A DNA stretch of 64,000 nt from Paenibacillus uliginis N3/975 (GCF_900177425.1 NZ_LT840184.1:5701787-5765786), one strand, 5' to 3'; positions 43,190 through 51,402 are shown, counted from the stretch's first letter. Numbers and translations: made by a program. Notes: generated from the sequence alone by a model not told the origin.

Positions 43190-44053
43190 ATGACTATTCT
43201 TCACTTTACCGTTCCTCCACTTCCTGAATACATTATCAGCGGGGTATATGAAGCTACCGAAGGTGATCGGCACCCCAACAGGCGAAACATCGGTGTATTT
43301 GATCTGCTTGTCGTGCGAAAAGGTTGCTTATACGTCACAGAGAATGGACGCCCGTTCGATATTGACGCTGGATCATTTCTTATTTTACGGCCGGATACCC
43401 ACCATTTCCCGACACAAGGCTGTACTGAGAATACGATCCACTATTGGCTGCACTTTCAAACGTCCGGCGGATGGATCTCGGGTGAGGACGGCTCGGTTCC
43501 CAAGAAGGACGAGTCACTGGAACTACAGCCCTTTTCCCCTAACTATTTTACGGTCAAGGTCCCTCAGTTTGGCACTTTGCCGCAACCACAGAAAGCTTTT
43601 GAACTGCTGGATTCTCTTGCTTCTCTTGTCCAACACGGCCACCGCATTCAGTCACTATGGAGACAACAGCTGCTATTTCAGGAGTTATTTGAGCAGCTTG
43701 CCGCAGCTCTCGACACGCCGGTGTCCTCCCCCTCTTCATCATGCGCAGAACAGGCAGCAGCGTTTTTGCGGGAGCATTACCGGGAAGAATTTAAAGCTCA
43801 AACGCTCGGGGAAAACATTAACTTCCATCCCGTGTATATCGCACGCTGTATGCAAAAAGAGTTCGGATGCTCTCCTGTGGAGTATTTACTCCGCTACCGA
43901 ATTGAACAAGCCAAGCTGCTGCTACTTCAGACCGACCAGACAGTGAGCCGGATTGCGGAAGATGTCGGCTTTAACCACGCAGCCTATTTCACCTCCTGTT
44001 TCGCCAAGCAGGAAGGACTCTCTCCACGAAAATATCGTCAGCGTTTTTCATAA
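43190..44053 (+). CDS. AraC-family transcription regulator
   Basis: A 287-residue regulator. The N-terminal half is a cupin-like sensing domain (VRKGCLYVTENGRPFDIDAG, LILRPDTHHFP). The C-terminal 100 residues hold two HTH units; the second is clear: VSRIAEDVGFNHAAYFTSCF, followed by the family end LSPRKYRQRF. GGAGAGG precedes the ATG. It likely senses a sugar or small molecule and controls itself or the divergent MATE gene. Confidence 0.92.
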   Translation: MTILHFTVPPLPEYIISGVYEATEGDRHPNRRNIGVFDLLVVRKGCLYVTENGRPFDIDAGSFLILRPDTHHFPTQGCTENTIHYWLHFQTSGGWISGEDGSVPKKDESLELQPFSPNYFTVKVPQFGTLPQPQKAFELLDSLASLVQHGHRIQSLWRQQLLFQELFEQLAAALDTPVSSPSSSCAEQAAAFLREHYREEFKAQTLGENINFHPVYIARCMQKEFGCSPVEYLLRYRIEQAKLLLLQTDQTVSRIAEDVGFNHAAYFTSCFAKQEGLSPRKYRQRFS

Positions 44054-44059
44054 TGCATC

Positions 44060-44119
44060 TTGCAATCCAACCGAAAGCCATTATAATGAAGATAAGGTAT
44101 GATAATGATTATCATTACC
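44060..44119 (+). promoter_or_regulatory. Promoter with near-perfect Fur box
   Basis: TTGCAA (44060-44065) and TATAAT (44082-44087) with a 16-base spacer are followed by GATAATGATTATCATTACC (44101-44119), which matches the Fur consensus at 18 of 19 positions. The box covers the start of transcription, so Fur with iron should repress the small gene at 44174. Confidence 0.85.
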
Positions 44120-44173
44120 AATGAAATGAGAACCTGAATCGAAACACCACATATAAAGGAGAACCAGACCCCT

Positions 44174-44380
44174 ATGAAACCTAACCTCCAACGCACCAAC
44201 CTGCAGGTTGACGATTACCTGGACCTGTTGAATCTTGCCACCCAGCTTGGCGACGTGAGGTGGAAGAAGGAAATCACTCGCAAGCTGGAAATGACGCTGT
44301 CTTCAGCAAACAGTTCAATAGAGCCTCAGCATAGAAGAACAGACACTCAACCATTCTCGTCTATCGACGCACCTCAATGA
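44174..44380 (+). CDS. Fur-regulated small protein
   Basis: A 68-residue soluble protein. The first half is predicted helical (LQVDDYLDLLNLATQLGD, then WKKEITRKLEMTL); the second half is polar and probably disordered. AAAGGAGAA precedes the ATG and a short hairpin with a T-tail (ACCAC/GTGGT, 44387-44401) follows. With a Fur box in its promoter it should be made only in iron shortage. The family is unknown to me. Bacillus has small Fur-controlled proteins (FbpA, FbpB, FbpC), but I see no clear similarity. Confidence 0.7.
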   Translation: MKPNLQRTNLQVDDYLDLLNLATQLGDVRWKKEITRKLEMTLSSANSSIEPQHRRTDTQPFSSIDAPQ

Positions 44381-44413
44381 AGACAGACCACACTTAGTGG
44401 TAGTTTTTCTTGC

Positions 44414-44456
44414 GAGATAAGGATGCACTTTATACGAAGTTATACGTTCTTATCTC
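44414..44456. repeat. Inverted repeat containing a loxP-like arm
   Basis: GAGATAAG (44414-44421) and CTTATCTC (44449-44456) are perfect inverted 8-mers enclosing a 27-base centre. The centre contains TATACGAAGTTAT (44431-44443), identical to one 13-bp arm of loxP; the second arm is absent. Confidence 0.45.
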
Positions 44457-44463
44457 ATAAAAT

Positions 44464-44527
44464 AAGACACCGTATCATTCATCCGGCCAAAGCAGTCTTG
44501 GCGGTCTGAATGATACGGTGTCTTTTT
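44464..44527. terminator. Long terminator between Fur-box gene and gerA operon
   Basis: AAGACACCGTATCATTCA and TGAATGATACGGTGTCTT form an 18-bp perfect outer stem, with an inner CCAA/TTGG stem and TTTTT after. It should end both the plus unit and the minus-strand germination operon. Confidence 0.85.
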
Positions 44528-44592
44528 AAGGTTACTGAGAACTCACTGTCTTATTAATGCGCCTGCTTAAGCACTCGCTTTTCCTATTTCTT

Positions 44593-45678
44593 TCACTTGA
44601 TCTCACCCGTTCCTTCCAAGGTAACATTCACCTTGATGTTAAATTCAACGAGGGGATAAAGCTCCTGCCACTCTTCCCAGTCCTTATCTCCCCCATGTCG
44701 TGTCGCGATATATCGAAGTCCGAATCCAAGCGGATCCAGTTGCATTTTTTTCATGCTATTCAATAGCTCAAGGTAAGATTTTTCTATCGAGCGTTCCGCA
44801 GCCTGCTCGATTTCTCCCCAGCTTTGATTGAAAAAAATCTCTTCGGACTCTTCTGCTGCCCCTTTGATGTTAACAACGAAATCTATAGAAGGCCGTCCTT
44901 GTTCGGAAGTATTGATCTTGTAGCGATAATCATATTTATGTACGGACAGGGAAAATCGCAGATTATCTCCCGTAACATTTACTTCGAATTGAGGATGTTT
45001 ATACATCAATTGGTTGAAAATTCGGGTTTGATTCGGTTCAAGTATCAATTTGATTTTTTTCTTATCGAATAATGCGACCTGATTAATCTCATACGTATCC
45101 TCTCTGATTCTAATGATGGGCATAAAAGGATCTCTTCCTTTTTCCAAGAGTCGTTCAAAAAAATCATACAGATATTCCGTAACAATAAATGAGGATTCCG
45201 TTCCTTCACGACCAAAGCTTAGAATTAGGGAATTTCCAGCCAACCGTTCCGACTTCTGACTCAACGAGAGTATTTCTTTGGCAGAAGATTCCGCGACAGC
45301 TACATACTCTATCCGTTGAACACCACGACGACGAATAAACCAATCAATATGTTTCGTTATATCCTTTTCTGCAAGATTTTTACCGAAAATCGTGACTTTA
45401 GTATGGCCCAGATCTAAATGCTTGTCCACATCGGATCTCATCAGCTCCAATGCTTCTGAGATACTATCCGCCTCCTTGCTTATTAATTGGTATTTAGATT
45501 CCCCAGGTTCTGTCAATGTCGTTGGGATAATGAGCTTTATGGTTACGTTATATTTCTTCTCCACTCCTTGATCTACTCCGATCGCTACTACAAGGAATCG
45601 CTTATCAATATCTTTGAACCCGCATCCCTGAAGAAGGATTAATGCTGTCATGAGCAACATCATAAATGCTTTATTCAC
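44593..45678 (-). CDS. gerAC: Spore germination receptor subunit C (Ger(x)C lipoprotein)
   Basis: A 361-residue lipoprotein with lipobox ILLQGC. The sequence FKDIDKRFLVVAIGVDQG is the typical start of Ger(x)C proteins, and KYNVTIKLIIPT and HTKVTIFGKNLAEKDI follow. It is the outer, lipid-anchored part of a nutrient germinant receptor in the spore inner membrane. The start is GTG, six bases after GAAGGAGGG; it overlaps the end of the B-subunit gene by 8 bases. Confidence 0.93.
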   Translation of the reverse strand: MNKAFMMLLMTALILLQGCGFKDIDKRFLVVAIGVDQGVEKKYNVTIKLIIPTTLTEPGESKYQLISKEADSISEALELMRSDVDKHLDLGHTKVTIFGKNLAEKDITKHIDWFIRRRGVQRIEYVAVAESSAKEILSLSQKSERLAGNSLILSFGREGTESSFIVTEYLYDFFERLLEKGRDPFMPIIRIREDTYEINQVALFDKKKIKLILEPNQTRIFNQLMYKHPQFEVNVTGDNLRFSLSVHKYDYRYKINTSEQGRPSIDFVVNIKGAAEESEEIFFNQSWGEIEQAAERSIEKSYLELLNSMKKMQLDPLGFGLRYIATRHGGDKDWEEWQELYPLVEFNIKVNVTLEGTGEIK

Positions 45679-46744
45679 ATCTAACCCTCCTTCTAACCCC
45701 AAGCATGACCGCTACCAGAAGAAGTTCTGCGATGAAGCGTATCGAGAACCAACTATTCGTAAGAGTCATTACTTGTTTCTCACTTGCATAATAACCGACA
45801 ACGAACACGATAATGCCGACGATTCCTACCAAAATGCGTTTGACATGAGCCGAGTGATGTTTAATCGCACCGTTCATCCATTCCGCCGCCACATGCCAAC
45901 TCGTTGAGATAAACAGCAATGACATAATGATATAACTGATCAAATGCAGGAACACTCCACGCTCAATCACCCCATGCTTTATCTGTATCGAATCGGCAGT
46001 ATTTACCCAAATGTATACATATTTATCTACAGCTTGAGTACCGTGGATGCCAATCGGAATGAAAAATGTAGCGCTGAAAACGACAGTACCGATGAGTGGA
46101 ATCAACCATAGCCAATGAAAGTTTCTTTTCGGATGATGATTAACCGGGCAAATCGATAATGAGATATATCCAGTAAATAAAAAACTGCTTACGGCAATTA
46201 GATCCCATGATGGAGCATTCAGCAAGTAATCGTTCATTGTGAGCACTGCGTCCCAAGAAAACGTTTCGTTACGTATTGTTTTTATCCATATAAACAGGAT
46301 GAGTGGGATTATAATTATTAACCACAGCTCCAGATTGTACAGAATCGTCATTGTCGTTCTCAAAGCAGCCCAACAACCGGCGATTAGGAAGCATAGAAGC
46401 AGCACATAAATATCCATAGTAGGATTAATAAATCCCTTGATGACAAAGGAAATCGAAATTAAAACAGATGCACCTGCTGCAAACCAGGTCAAACCAAAGA
46501 GGCTGAAGAGGAAGAATCGAATAGAACTCGGTACGTATTGTTCCAAAATTTCCGTAAGGGATAACTCTTGAAATGGCTGCAAGCTCTTTTTGAACAGGTA
46601 GTTTATCAAAATTCCAATCAGAATGGCGATGCCAACCGCAGTCATCGCCCCGCTGTATCGGGCTTCAAGCAGCAATCTTGGTACGTAGAGAATTGGGCTT
46701 ATTAACGTACACAGCAAAACGAGATAGTACTGATACCGGTGCAT
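45671..46744 (-). CDS. gerAB: Spore germination receptor subunit B (permease-like)
   Basis: A 357-residue protein with ten membrane helices of the spore_permease family (APC-like). It forms the germinant-binding channel-like part of the receptor. ATG 46744 (MHRYQYYL) fits AAAGGAA better than the ATG two codons upstream. It is 11 bases after the A subunit and overlaps the C subunit, a tightly packed operon that is probably expressed in the forespore, although I did not identify a sigma-G promoter with confidence. Confidence 0.93.
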   Translation of the reverse strand: MHRYQYYLVLLCTLISPILYVPRLLLEARYSGAMTAVGIAILIGILINYLFKKSLQPFQELSLTEILEQYVPSSIRFFLFSLFGLTWFAAGASVLISISFVIKGFINPTMDIYVLLLCFLIAGCWAALRTTMTILYNLELWLIIIIPLILFIWIKTIRNETFSWDAVLTMNDYLLNAPSWDLIAVSSFLFTGYISLSICPVNHHPKRNFHWLWLIPLIGTVVFSATFFIPIGIHGTQAVDKYVYIWVNTADSIQIKHGVIERGVFLHLISYIIMSLLFISTSWHVAAEWMNGAIKHHSAHVKRILVGIVGIIVFVVGYYASEKQVMTLTNSWFSIRFIAELLLVAVMLGVRRRVRCE

Positions 46745-46755
46745 AAACATTTCCT

Positions 46756-48090
46756 TTACTTATATTTAGTGGGAGAATATTCATTTAAATAGAGACGGAA
46801 ATAAGGTTGTCCAAAGCTCCTAATGCTTGCTAAATAAAGCGTAAAGCAAAACAAACCTACTAAGATTCCTGTAATGCCGGAGAGCATTGCGAGAATGATC
46901 AAAGGGTATTTGACAATGCGCATCGCGAAACTCATGGCATTCACTGGGATTACAAAGTTCACAATGGCTACAGTAGAAGTAATAATAATCATAATGCTGC
47001 TTACTAATCCGGCTTGGTGCGCAGCTTGGCCAAGAATGAGACCGCCAACAGTCGTGGCTGTTTGCCCTATGTTCTTGGGAAGCCGAATACTGGCCTCGAT
47101 TAACGTTTCGATAATAAACAACATGATAAAGACCTCGAAAAAAGAAGGGTACGGTACGGTCGCTCGACTTCCCGCAATAGATACGGCTAACTGCACGCGG
47201 AAAATTTCCGGATTATAGGAGACAACAGCAATATAACTAGCAGGTAACATGATCGTGATGATAAGCGCCATGTACCGAAGTATTACCAGAGCACGAGTGA
47301 TCCAGAAGGATTGATAAACATCATCAGCTGCAGACATAAAATCGTAGAATACAACGGGTGCAATTAGGGCAGAGGGTGTTCCTTGCATGAGTAAAATCAC
47401 CTTGCCTTGAGCAAGATTCATTGCGATTCGATCCGGACGTTCCGTATTCAGCATCACGGGAAATAATCGATACTTTAATGGAGTGATGAGCGCTTCTAGT
47501 TGACCTAGATCTTGAACAATCTCAGCTTCAACAGCCTCAATCCTCTTCTGAATGTCTCGTAATATTTCGGTATTCACGCGTGTGGAGTCATACAGGATGG
47601 CTAATTTAGTTTGGGAAATACGCCCTGCATAACACTCATCAACAATGAGATGTGATGACGGGTAACGGTTTCGGATGAGATTGATGTTCGTTTGATTGTT
47701 CTCTGACAAACCATAAGTTGGACCTTGGATAGTGGCTTCAACGGTTGTTTCACCAGGTTGATTGGCCATGACATTCGCTGCGAATAAGGCCCATAGTCGG
47801 TCATTGAAGAAAACAATTACGTAACCTGTAAGCAGTTTACCAGACATTGTGCTTACTTCTCGAATTTCTTCGCATAATAGCTCAGATTGAAGAACCCCTG
47901 TGAATGCTCCCCTTAACGTGCATTTGGCAAAAGGCTCAGAAATCCGCTCTCTGATTAATGCCGCGTCACATAACGATTCGAGGTAGTAGATAAAGACTTG
48001 CTGTTGTCCATTGTCTAAACGTTGAACTTTGAAATCCTTGGAAAGTGCTACTTCCTTCACGCTGCGAGTAATTTCTTCGATCGTTATCAA
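46756..48090 (-). CDS. gerAA: Spore germination receptor subunit A (GerA family)
   Basis: A 444-residue protein. An N-terminal soluble domain of about 230 residues (KVIVFFN-like TGYVIVFFNDRLWALFAANV, NRYPSSHLIVDECYAGRISQ) is followed by about five membrane helices, with MALIITIMLPASYIAVVSYNPE and the GRLPKNIG-like RLPKNIGQTATTVGGLILGQ typical of the family. The start is taken as TTG 48090, seven bases after GAGGAGG. It heads the three-gene receptor operon. Germinant specificity cannot be read from the sequence. Confidence 0.92.
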   Translation of the reverse strand: MITIEEITRSVKEVALSKDFKVQRLDNGQQQVFIYYLESLCDAALIRERISEPFAKCTLRGAFTGVLQSELLCEEIREVSTMSGKLLTGYVIVFFNDRLWALFAANVMANQPGETTVEATIQGPTYGLSENNQTNINLIRNRYPSSHLIVDECYAGRISQTKLAILYDSTRVNTEILRDIQKRIEAVEAEIVQDLGQLEALITPLKYRLFPVMLNTERPDRIAMNLAQGKVILLMQGTPSALIAPVVFYDFMSAADDVYQSFWITRALVILRYMALIITIMLPASYIAVVSYNPEIFRVQLAVSIAGSRATVPYPSFFEVFIMLFIIETLIEASIRLPKNIGQTATTVGGLILGQAAHQAGLVSSIMIIITSTVAIVNFVIPVNAMSFAMRIVKYPLIILAMLSGITGILVGLFCFTLYLASIRSFGQPYFRLYLNEYSPTKYK

Positions 48091-48198
48091 GCCTCTACCT
48101 CCTCGACTTAAATATTTACAGTATTCAGTATTCAATTATTTCCTTATACCAGTCCGGATATTCAATACGATGTATCCCAGAATAACCTCGGCATAACC

Positions 48199-48258
48199 AA
48201 AAGACACCTCGTTTATCTCCATAACTGTAACAAGTCGGGAGACAACGAGGTGTCTTTT
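48199..48258. repeat. Hairpin repeat, copy 1
   Basis: AAAAGACACCTCGTT and AACGAGGTGTCTTTT form a 15-bp perfect stem; TATCTCC/GGGAGA extends it. Very similar to the hairpin at 48503-48575, so the small gene between lies in a matched pair. It could act as a terminator in either direction. Confidence 0.75.
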
Positions 48259-48310
48259 CAGTGATTTATGGTAAAATTTAATTATTCAAGACTACAGGGG
48301 GTGTTGATGA

Positions 48311-48499
48311 ATGGTTATGGGCCCTGAAAATCCGGATCAAATCAAAGAAGATGTTTCTGAAAGAAAAGTTAAGGAGAAACAAAAGGGTCTGATGCAAAGA
48401 GGATTATTAAGTGATATGTTGACCACACTCGCTGCCGCAGGTGCTTTTATAATTATAGCCGTCATATTTGGATTCATAATACACAATATTAGGTATTAA
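48311..48499 (+). CDS. 62-residue single-span membrane protein
   Basis: MVMGPENPDQIKEDVSERKV gives a charged N-terminus of about 35 residues, then one membrane helix (TLAAAGAFIIIAVIFGFIIH) and a short end NIRY. AGGGGGTG lies seven bases before the ATG. It lies between two similar hairpins, the second of which starts 4 bases after its stop and works as its terminator. Function unknown; a spore-envelope role is conceivable because it faces the gerA operon. Confidence 0.65.
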   Translation: MVMGPENPDQIKEDVSERKVKEKQKGLMQRGLLSDMLTTLAAAGAFIIIAVIFGFIIHNIRY

Positions 48500-48502
48500 A
48501 TG

Positions 48503-48575
48503 AAGACACCTCGTTCATCTCTACTTACCCGGTCCATTTTTTTGGCGGGTTGAGAGACGACGAGGTGTTCTTTTT
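48503..48575 (+). repeat. Hairpin repeat, copy 2 (terminator)
   Basis: AAGACACCTCGTTCATCTC pairs with GAGAGACGACGAGGTGTTCTT, with a few mismatches, around a longer loop, and TTTTT follows. The arms share most bases with the hairpin at 48199-48258, while the loop differs. Confidence 0.75.
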
Positions 48576-48619
48576 ACGATTATGCAATTGTGTGGTTATG
48601 AGGTAGGCAATTAAGTCCC

Positions 48620-49408
48620 TTATTCTTGATACTCATCCATAAATGGTTTGTTGACATAATGGTACATAAACGCCATAAACACGCACCCACCGATCATGTT
48701 GCCGATGGTTACAGGTACAAGGTTATACCATACACCTGACATCGATATCGTATCGGGATGCTCTACCACCAACGCAATCGCAAATGTGCACATATTCGCG
48801 ATACTATGCTCGTAGCCGGAAATAAAGAAGCAGAATACAAACAACATCATGGCAAACAGCTTAGCCCCGTCCCCTTTCAGCCCCATCGGAATGAAGAAGG
48901 CTAGACAGACTAACCAGTTACACAAAATCGCCCGGAAAAAGAGCTCCGTCACCGGGGCATTCATCTTCTTCTCCACAACACCAAGCAGGAATTCGTTAAT
49001 GGACGGATCCGCAAACAGGCCCGTCAGATAAATCAACAGAGCGAACGCAGCGGCCCCGATAATGTTACCAATGTAACTTGTCCCCCATAGCTTAAGCACC
49101 TGCAGCCATTTCAGTTTTTTCCGAAGAGCCGCATACGAATAATAAAAGGTGTTGCCTGTAAACAGGTCACCGCCTCCGTAGGAAATCAGAATAATGGCTG
49201 CACCGAAGGTGAGAGCGGCCATCGGGTACGTCATCGGTGAATGATCATTATAAAAAAAACTTCCTGTCTTGAAGGCCACGATAACACCAAATCCGATGAA
49301 CATACTAGCCAGCGCCGATCGTGCTAGGTAACGCAGCCTGCTTTGCTTGAATATTTTCATCTTCTTCAGAGCGAGTTGCTCCACCTGGAGCAGAGATTGA
49401 ACTTCCAT
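48620..49408 (-). CDS. Formate/nitrite transporter family channel
   Basis: A 262-residue FNT protein with six membrane helices. Motifs: FIGFGVIVAFKTG, GGGDLFTGNTFYY, WGTSYIGNIIGA and ISGYEHSIANMC, which form the pore with its constriction loops. The helix-6 glycine pattern VTIGNMIGGCVFMA is kept. FNT channels pass formate, nitrite or hydrosulfide; substrate cannot be chosen here. AAAGGAAGTG precedes ATG 49408. No nitrite reductase or formate lyase gene is near. Confidence 0.92.
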   Translation of the reverse strand: MEVQSLLQVEQLALKKMKIFKQSRLRYLARSALASMFIGFGVIVAFKTGSFFYNDHSPMTYPMAALTFGAAIILISYGGGDLFTGNTFYYSYAALRKKLKWLQVLKLWGTSYIGNIIGAAAFALLIYLTGLFADPSINEFLLGVVEKKMNAPVTELFFRAILCNWLVCLAFFIPMGLKGDGAKLFAMMLFVFCFFISGYEHSIANMCTFAIALVVEHPDTISMSGVWYNLVPVTIGNMIGGCVFMAFMYHYVNKPFMDEYQE

Positions 49409-49548
49409 GAACACACTTCCTTTGCCAGCAGATCATAATATGATTTATATTGGGTTCATTTTCATAGATTACATGTTTTATCCTCTCATGGGAAGAGCAA
49501 TATTATATTTGACACAAAAATCGAATCCCCCACCAAAATGAATATCAA

Positions 49549-49594
49549 AAAAAGGCGCGAACCGCGAATGATCATCCGCTTGTTCACGCCTTTT
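49549..49594. terminator. Terminator of the 58-residue gene
   Basis: AAAAGGCG-GAAC pairs with GTTC-CGCCTTTT across a 19-base loop; the T-run is strongest on the minus strand. Confidence 0.75.
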
Positions 49595-49633
49595 ATATGA
49601 AACAGTCATTGGTTACCGGATTTAGTGAAATCC

Positions 49634-49810
49634 TTACTTGTTATCGTTATCGCCTTCACTGTTCTCTAGCTTGCTCTCATGCTCCAGTTGATATTTCTCC
49701 CTCATCAGCTTCTGCATGATGAACTTCTCCTGGTCATTCAAGCCTTCCTGATTCTCTTGAATAATCATGTTGTCAATGTTGCGTTTCAGTACCTCGTTTT
49801 GCGTATTCAA
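49634..49810 (-). CDS. 58-residue charged helical protein
   Basis: A frame that starts at TTG 49810, nine bases after AAGGAG, and reads NTQNEVLKRNIDNMIIQENQ, then a helical, strongly charged body with MQKLMREKYQLEHESKLE and an acidic tail. A terminator follows. Its heptad-like pattern suggests a coiled coil. I do not know the family. Confidence 0.6.
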   Translation of the reverse strand: MNTQNEVLKRNIDNMIIQENQEGLNDQEKFIMQKLMREKYQLEHESKLENSEGDNDNK

Positions 49811-49986
49811 TACGGTTCACTCCTTTGGAATTTATGCGCTTTCCGCAAATTCTATATGCCCTGAGTCAAAAATGGGAACATATATAACTAACCAAAATTT
49901 AACGAATAACGGTTAGGTATTGCGGAAGTTCGTACATTTTCGAAAAGATACCGACCGTACCAATCGCTTTCTCTGGTTCTTAGCCG

Positions 49987-50223
49987 CTACTTCCGATCGA
50001 TCAGGATCCCCTTGCTAAGGGATTTTTGCTTCTTATTCGTATTGACGAGCAAGGGCAGCATTTTCGTTTCCTTGACCATAGGAGATTGACACAGCAGACA
50101 AACTGGCTCTGTCTCAAATGCGAAATCATCCCGAATCCAACCCTTACAATCATCCTTCGTACATGACCATACTTCGGTCATTTCCTCCGGTATGCTTTCC
50201 ATAGCGTTTTTACGCGAATACAT
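49987..50223 (-). CDS. YdjO-like cold-inducible zinc-ribbon protein
   Basis: A 78-residue protein with the ribbon VWSCTKDDCKGWIRDDF, then PVCLLCQSPM: two Cys pairs for one zinc. This is the pattern of Bacillus YdjO. AAGGAGG precedes ATG 50223. It lies downstream of a cold-shock gene on the same strand, separated by a hairpin terminator, so read-through from the csp promoter may drive it. The same ribbon is fused to the helicase at 23191-25659. Confidence 0.85.
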   Translation of the reverse strand: MYSRKNAMESIPEEMTEVWSCTKDDCKGWIRDDFAFETEPVCLLCQSPMVKETKMLPLLVNTNKKQKSLSKGILIDRK

Positions 50224-50256
50224 GAACACTCCTCCTTGTCCTCGTCGCAGAATATA

Positions 50257-50293
50257 AAACAAAACTGCCCTTAATGTCGCACATTAAGGGCAG
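50257..50293 (-). terminator. Terminator between csp and ydjO-like gene
   Basis: CTGCCCTTAATGT and ACATTAAGGGCAG form a 13-bp perfect stem with a 3-base loop, followed on the minus strand by TTTTGTTTTAT. It ends the csp transcript; partial read-through would reach the zinc-ribbon gene. Confidence 0.85.
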
Positions 50294-50307
50294 CCAGCCT
50301 TTTGGTC

Positions 50308-50508
50308 TTACAGTTTTACAACGTTTTCAGCTTGTGGTCCACGGTTTCCTTCAACGATGTTGAATTCTACGCGTTGTCCTTCGTCCAACGTTTTGAAGCC
50401 ATCGCCTTGGATCGCGCTGAAGTGAACGAATACATCGTTTCCGCCTTCAACTTCGATAAAACCGAAGCCCTTTTCTGCATTAAACCATTTAACAGTTCCT
50501 GTTTGCAT
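50308..50508 (-). CDS. Cold-shock protein (CspA/CspB family)
   Basis: A 66-residue OB-fold RNA chaperone with RNP1 KGFGFIEV and RNP2 VFVHFSAI. It binds single-stranded RNA and DNA and melts secondary structure. AAGGAGGT precedes the ATG. A leader of about 130 bases upstream contains a terminator-like hairpin, suggesting control in the leader. Confidence 0.97.
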   Translation of the reverse strand: MQTGTVKWFNAEKGFGFIEVEGGNDVFVHFSAIQGDGFKTLDEGQRVEFNIVEGNRGPQAENVVKL

Positions 50509-50560
50509 GGGGTGTACCTCCTTGAAGATTATTTACATGACCTTTTTTTACTTCGTAGAC

Positions 50561-50676
50561 GAATAAAAAAATTCACATATTGTACAGGGTTACCCTGAAA
50601 ATACAACCCTCTACAATATGTGAATTCAGGTCGATTTCGATATTCCTATATTATCACATTTAGAGTACGTTGGCAA
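50561..50676 (-). promoter_or_regulatory. csp promoter and attenuator-like leader hairpin
   Basis: Minus strand: TTGCCA (50676-50671) and TAATAT (50653-50648) with a 17-base spacer give a good sigma-A promoter with a start near 50641. The transcript then meets AATTCACATATTGTA paired with TACAATATGTGAATT (about 15 bp), with inner GGGTT/AACCC, between 50626 and 50570, directly followed by seven T. This is an intrinsic terminator shape inside the leader, 60 bases before the start codon. Confidence 0.75.
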
Positions 50677-50756
50677 ATGTTGAAATTATGTTTTTTAAGA
50701 AATGTTTTTGGAAGAAATCTTTATTATTATACTATGCAAAAAGTGACTAAAATATA

Positions 50757-50786
50757 ACAGACCTCCGAAATTATCCGAAGGCCTGT
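50757..50786 (-). terminator. Terminator of the PNPOx-like gene
   Basis: Minus strand: ACAG-CCTTCGG pairs with CCGGAGG-like CGGAGGTCTGT and is followed by TATATTTT. So the hairpin further down at 50570-50626 is not needed to end this gene. Confidence 0.7.
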
Positions 50787-50810
50787 CATACACCGTAAGG
50801 TATCCGTCTG

Positions 50811-51275
50811 TTATTCCTGCAGTTCGAGAATCGTCTCTCTCCAGCGGTTAAGCACATCAACGGGATCTTTCAATGTAATGGTCACACCAGAGTTAATATC
50901 GGCATATTTAGCAGTATCCTCCCGCACCGCGACGACCTTCGCAGTAAAACGTTCACGCGGATGACGGGCAAGGGGAAGCTCTGGTAAACGGGACAGCCTG
51001 AGCCGTACGTAATGGGCAACACCGTCATGAATGGCAACAAGCGTGGCCTGTCCACTACGGACGATGTTCCCGGCCGTAATCGTACCTGGCCACAACGCCA
51101 GCCGCAGCCTTTTGGTGTCCAGAGCAACAACTTCTCCCACACTAACCATGGCTGTATGAGGCCATTGATCTTCCGTTACTGTTAGGAGCATCATAGCCTC
51201 ATGCTGCTTGTCTTCTAGATTCAGCCCATTTAAGAGCTCGTACAGTGAAGTTGATATCTCGTTCTGCTTAGTCAC
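50811..51275 (-). CDS. Pyridoxamine 5'-phosphate oxidase-like split-barrel protein
   Basis: A 154-residue protein. LLTVTEDQWPHTAMVSVGEV, ALWPGTITAGNIVRSGQAT and YVRLRLSRL fit the PNPOx-like flavin-binding fold. Such proteins bind FMN, F420 or heme, and many are reductases of unknown substrate. The start is GTG. It has its own terminator and is not linked to a pathway here. Confidence 0.75.
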   Translation of the reverse strand: MTKQNEISTSLYELLNGLNLEDKQHEAMMLLTVTEDQWPHTAMVSVGEVVALDTKRLRLALWPGTITAGNIVRSGQATLVAIHDGVAHYVRLRLSRLPELPLARHPRERFTAKVVAVREDTAKYADINSGVTITLKDPVDVLNRWRETILELQE

Positions 51276-51386
51276 CCACCCATCTTCCTTCCCTCATGTT
51301 ATTATTCGTTCGTCAATCGAATCATTCTCTGACAAAGCATAAACCAAAAAGAATGAGATCAAATAAGTATTGGTGATGCAATAAGA

Positions 51387-51402
51387 GTTCAGTATACTGA
51401 AC
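51387..51402. promoter_or_regulatory. Perfect 16-bp palindrome upstream of the sensor kinase
   Basis: GTTCAGTATACTGAAC reads the same on both strands and lies 120 bases before the kinase start. It has the size of a dimer binding site, but no matching regulator is recognised. Confidence 0.4.
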
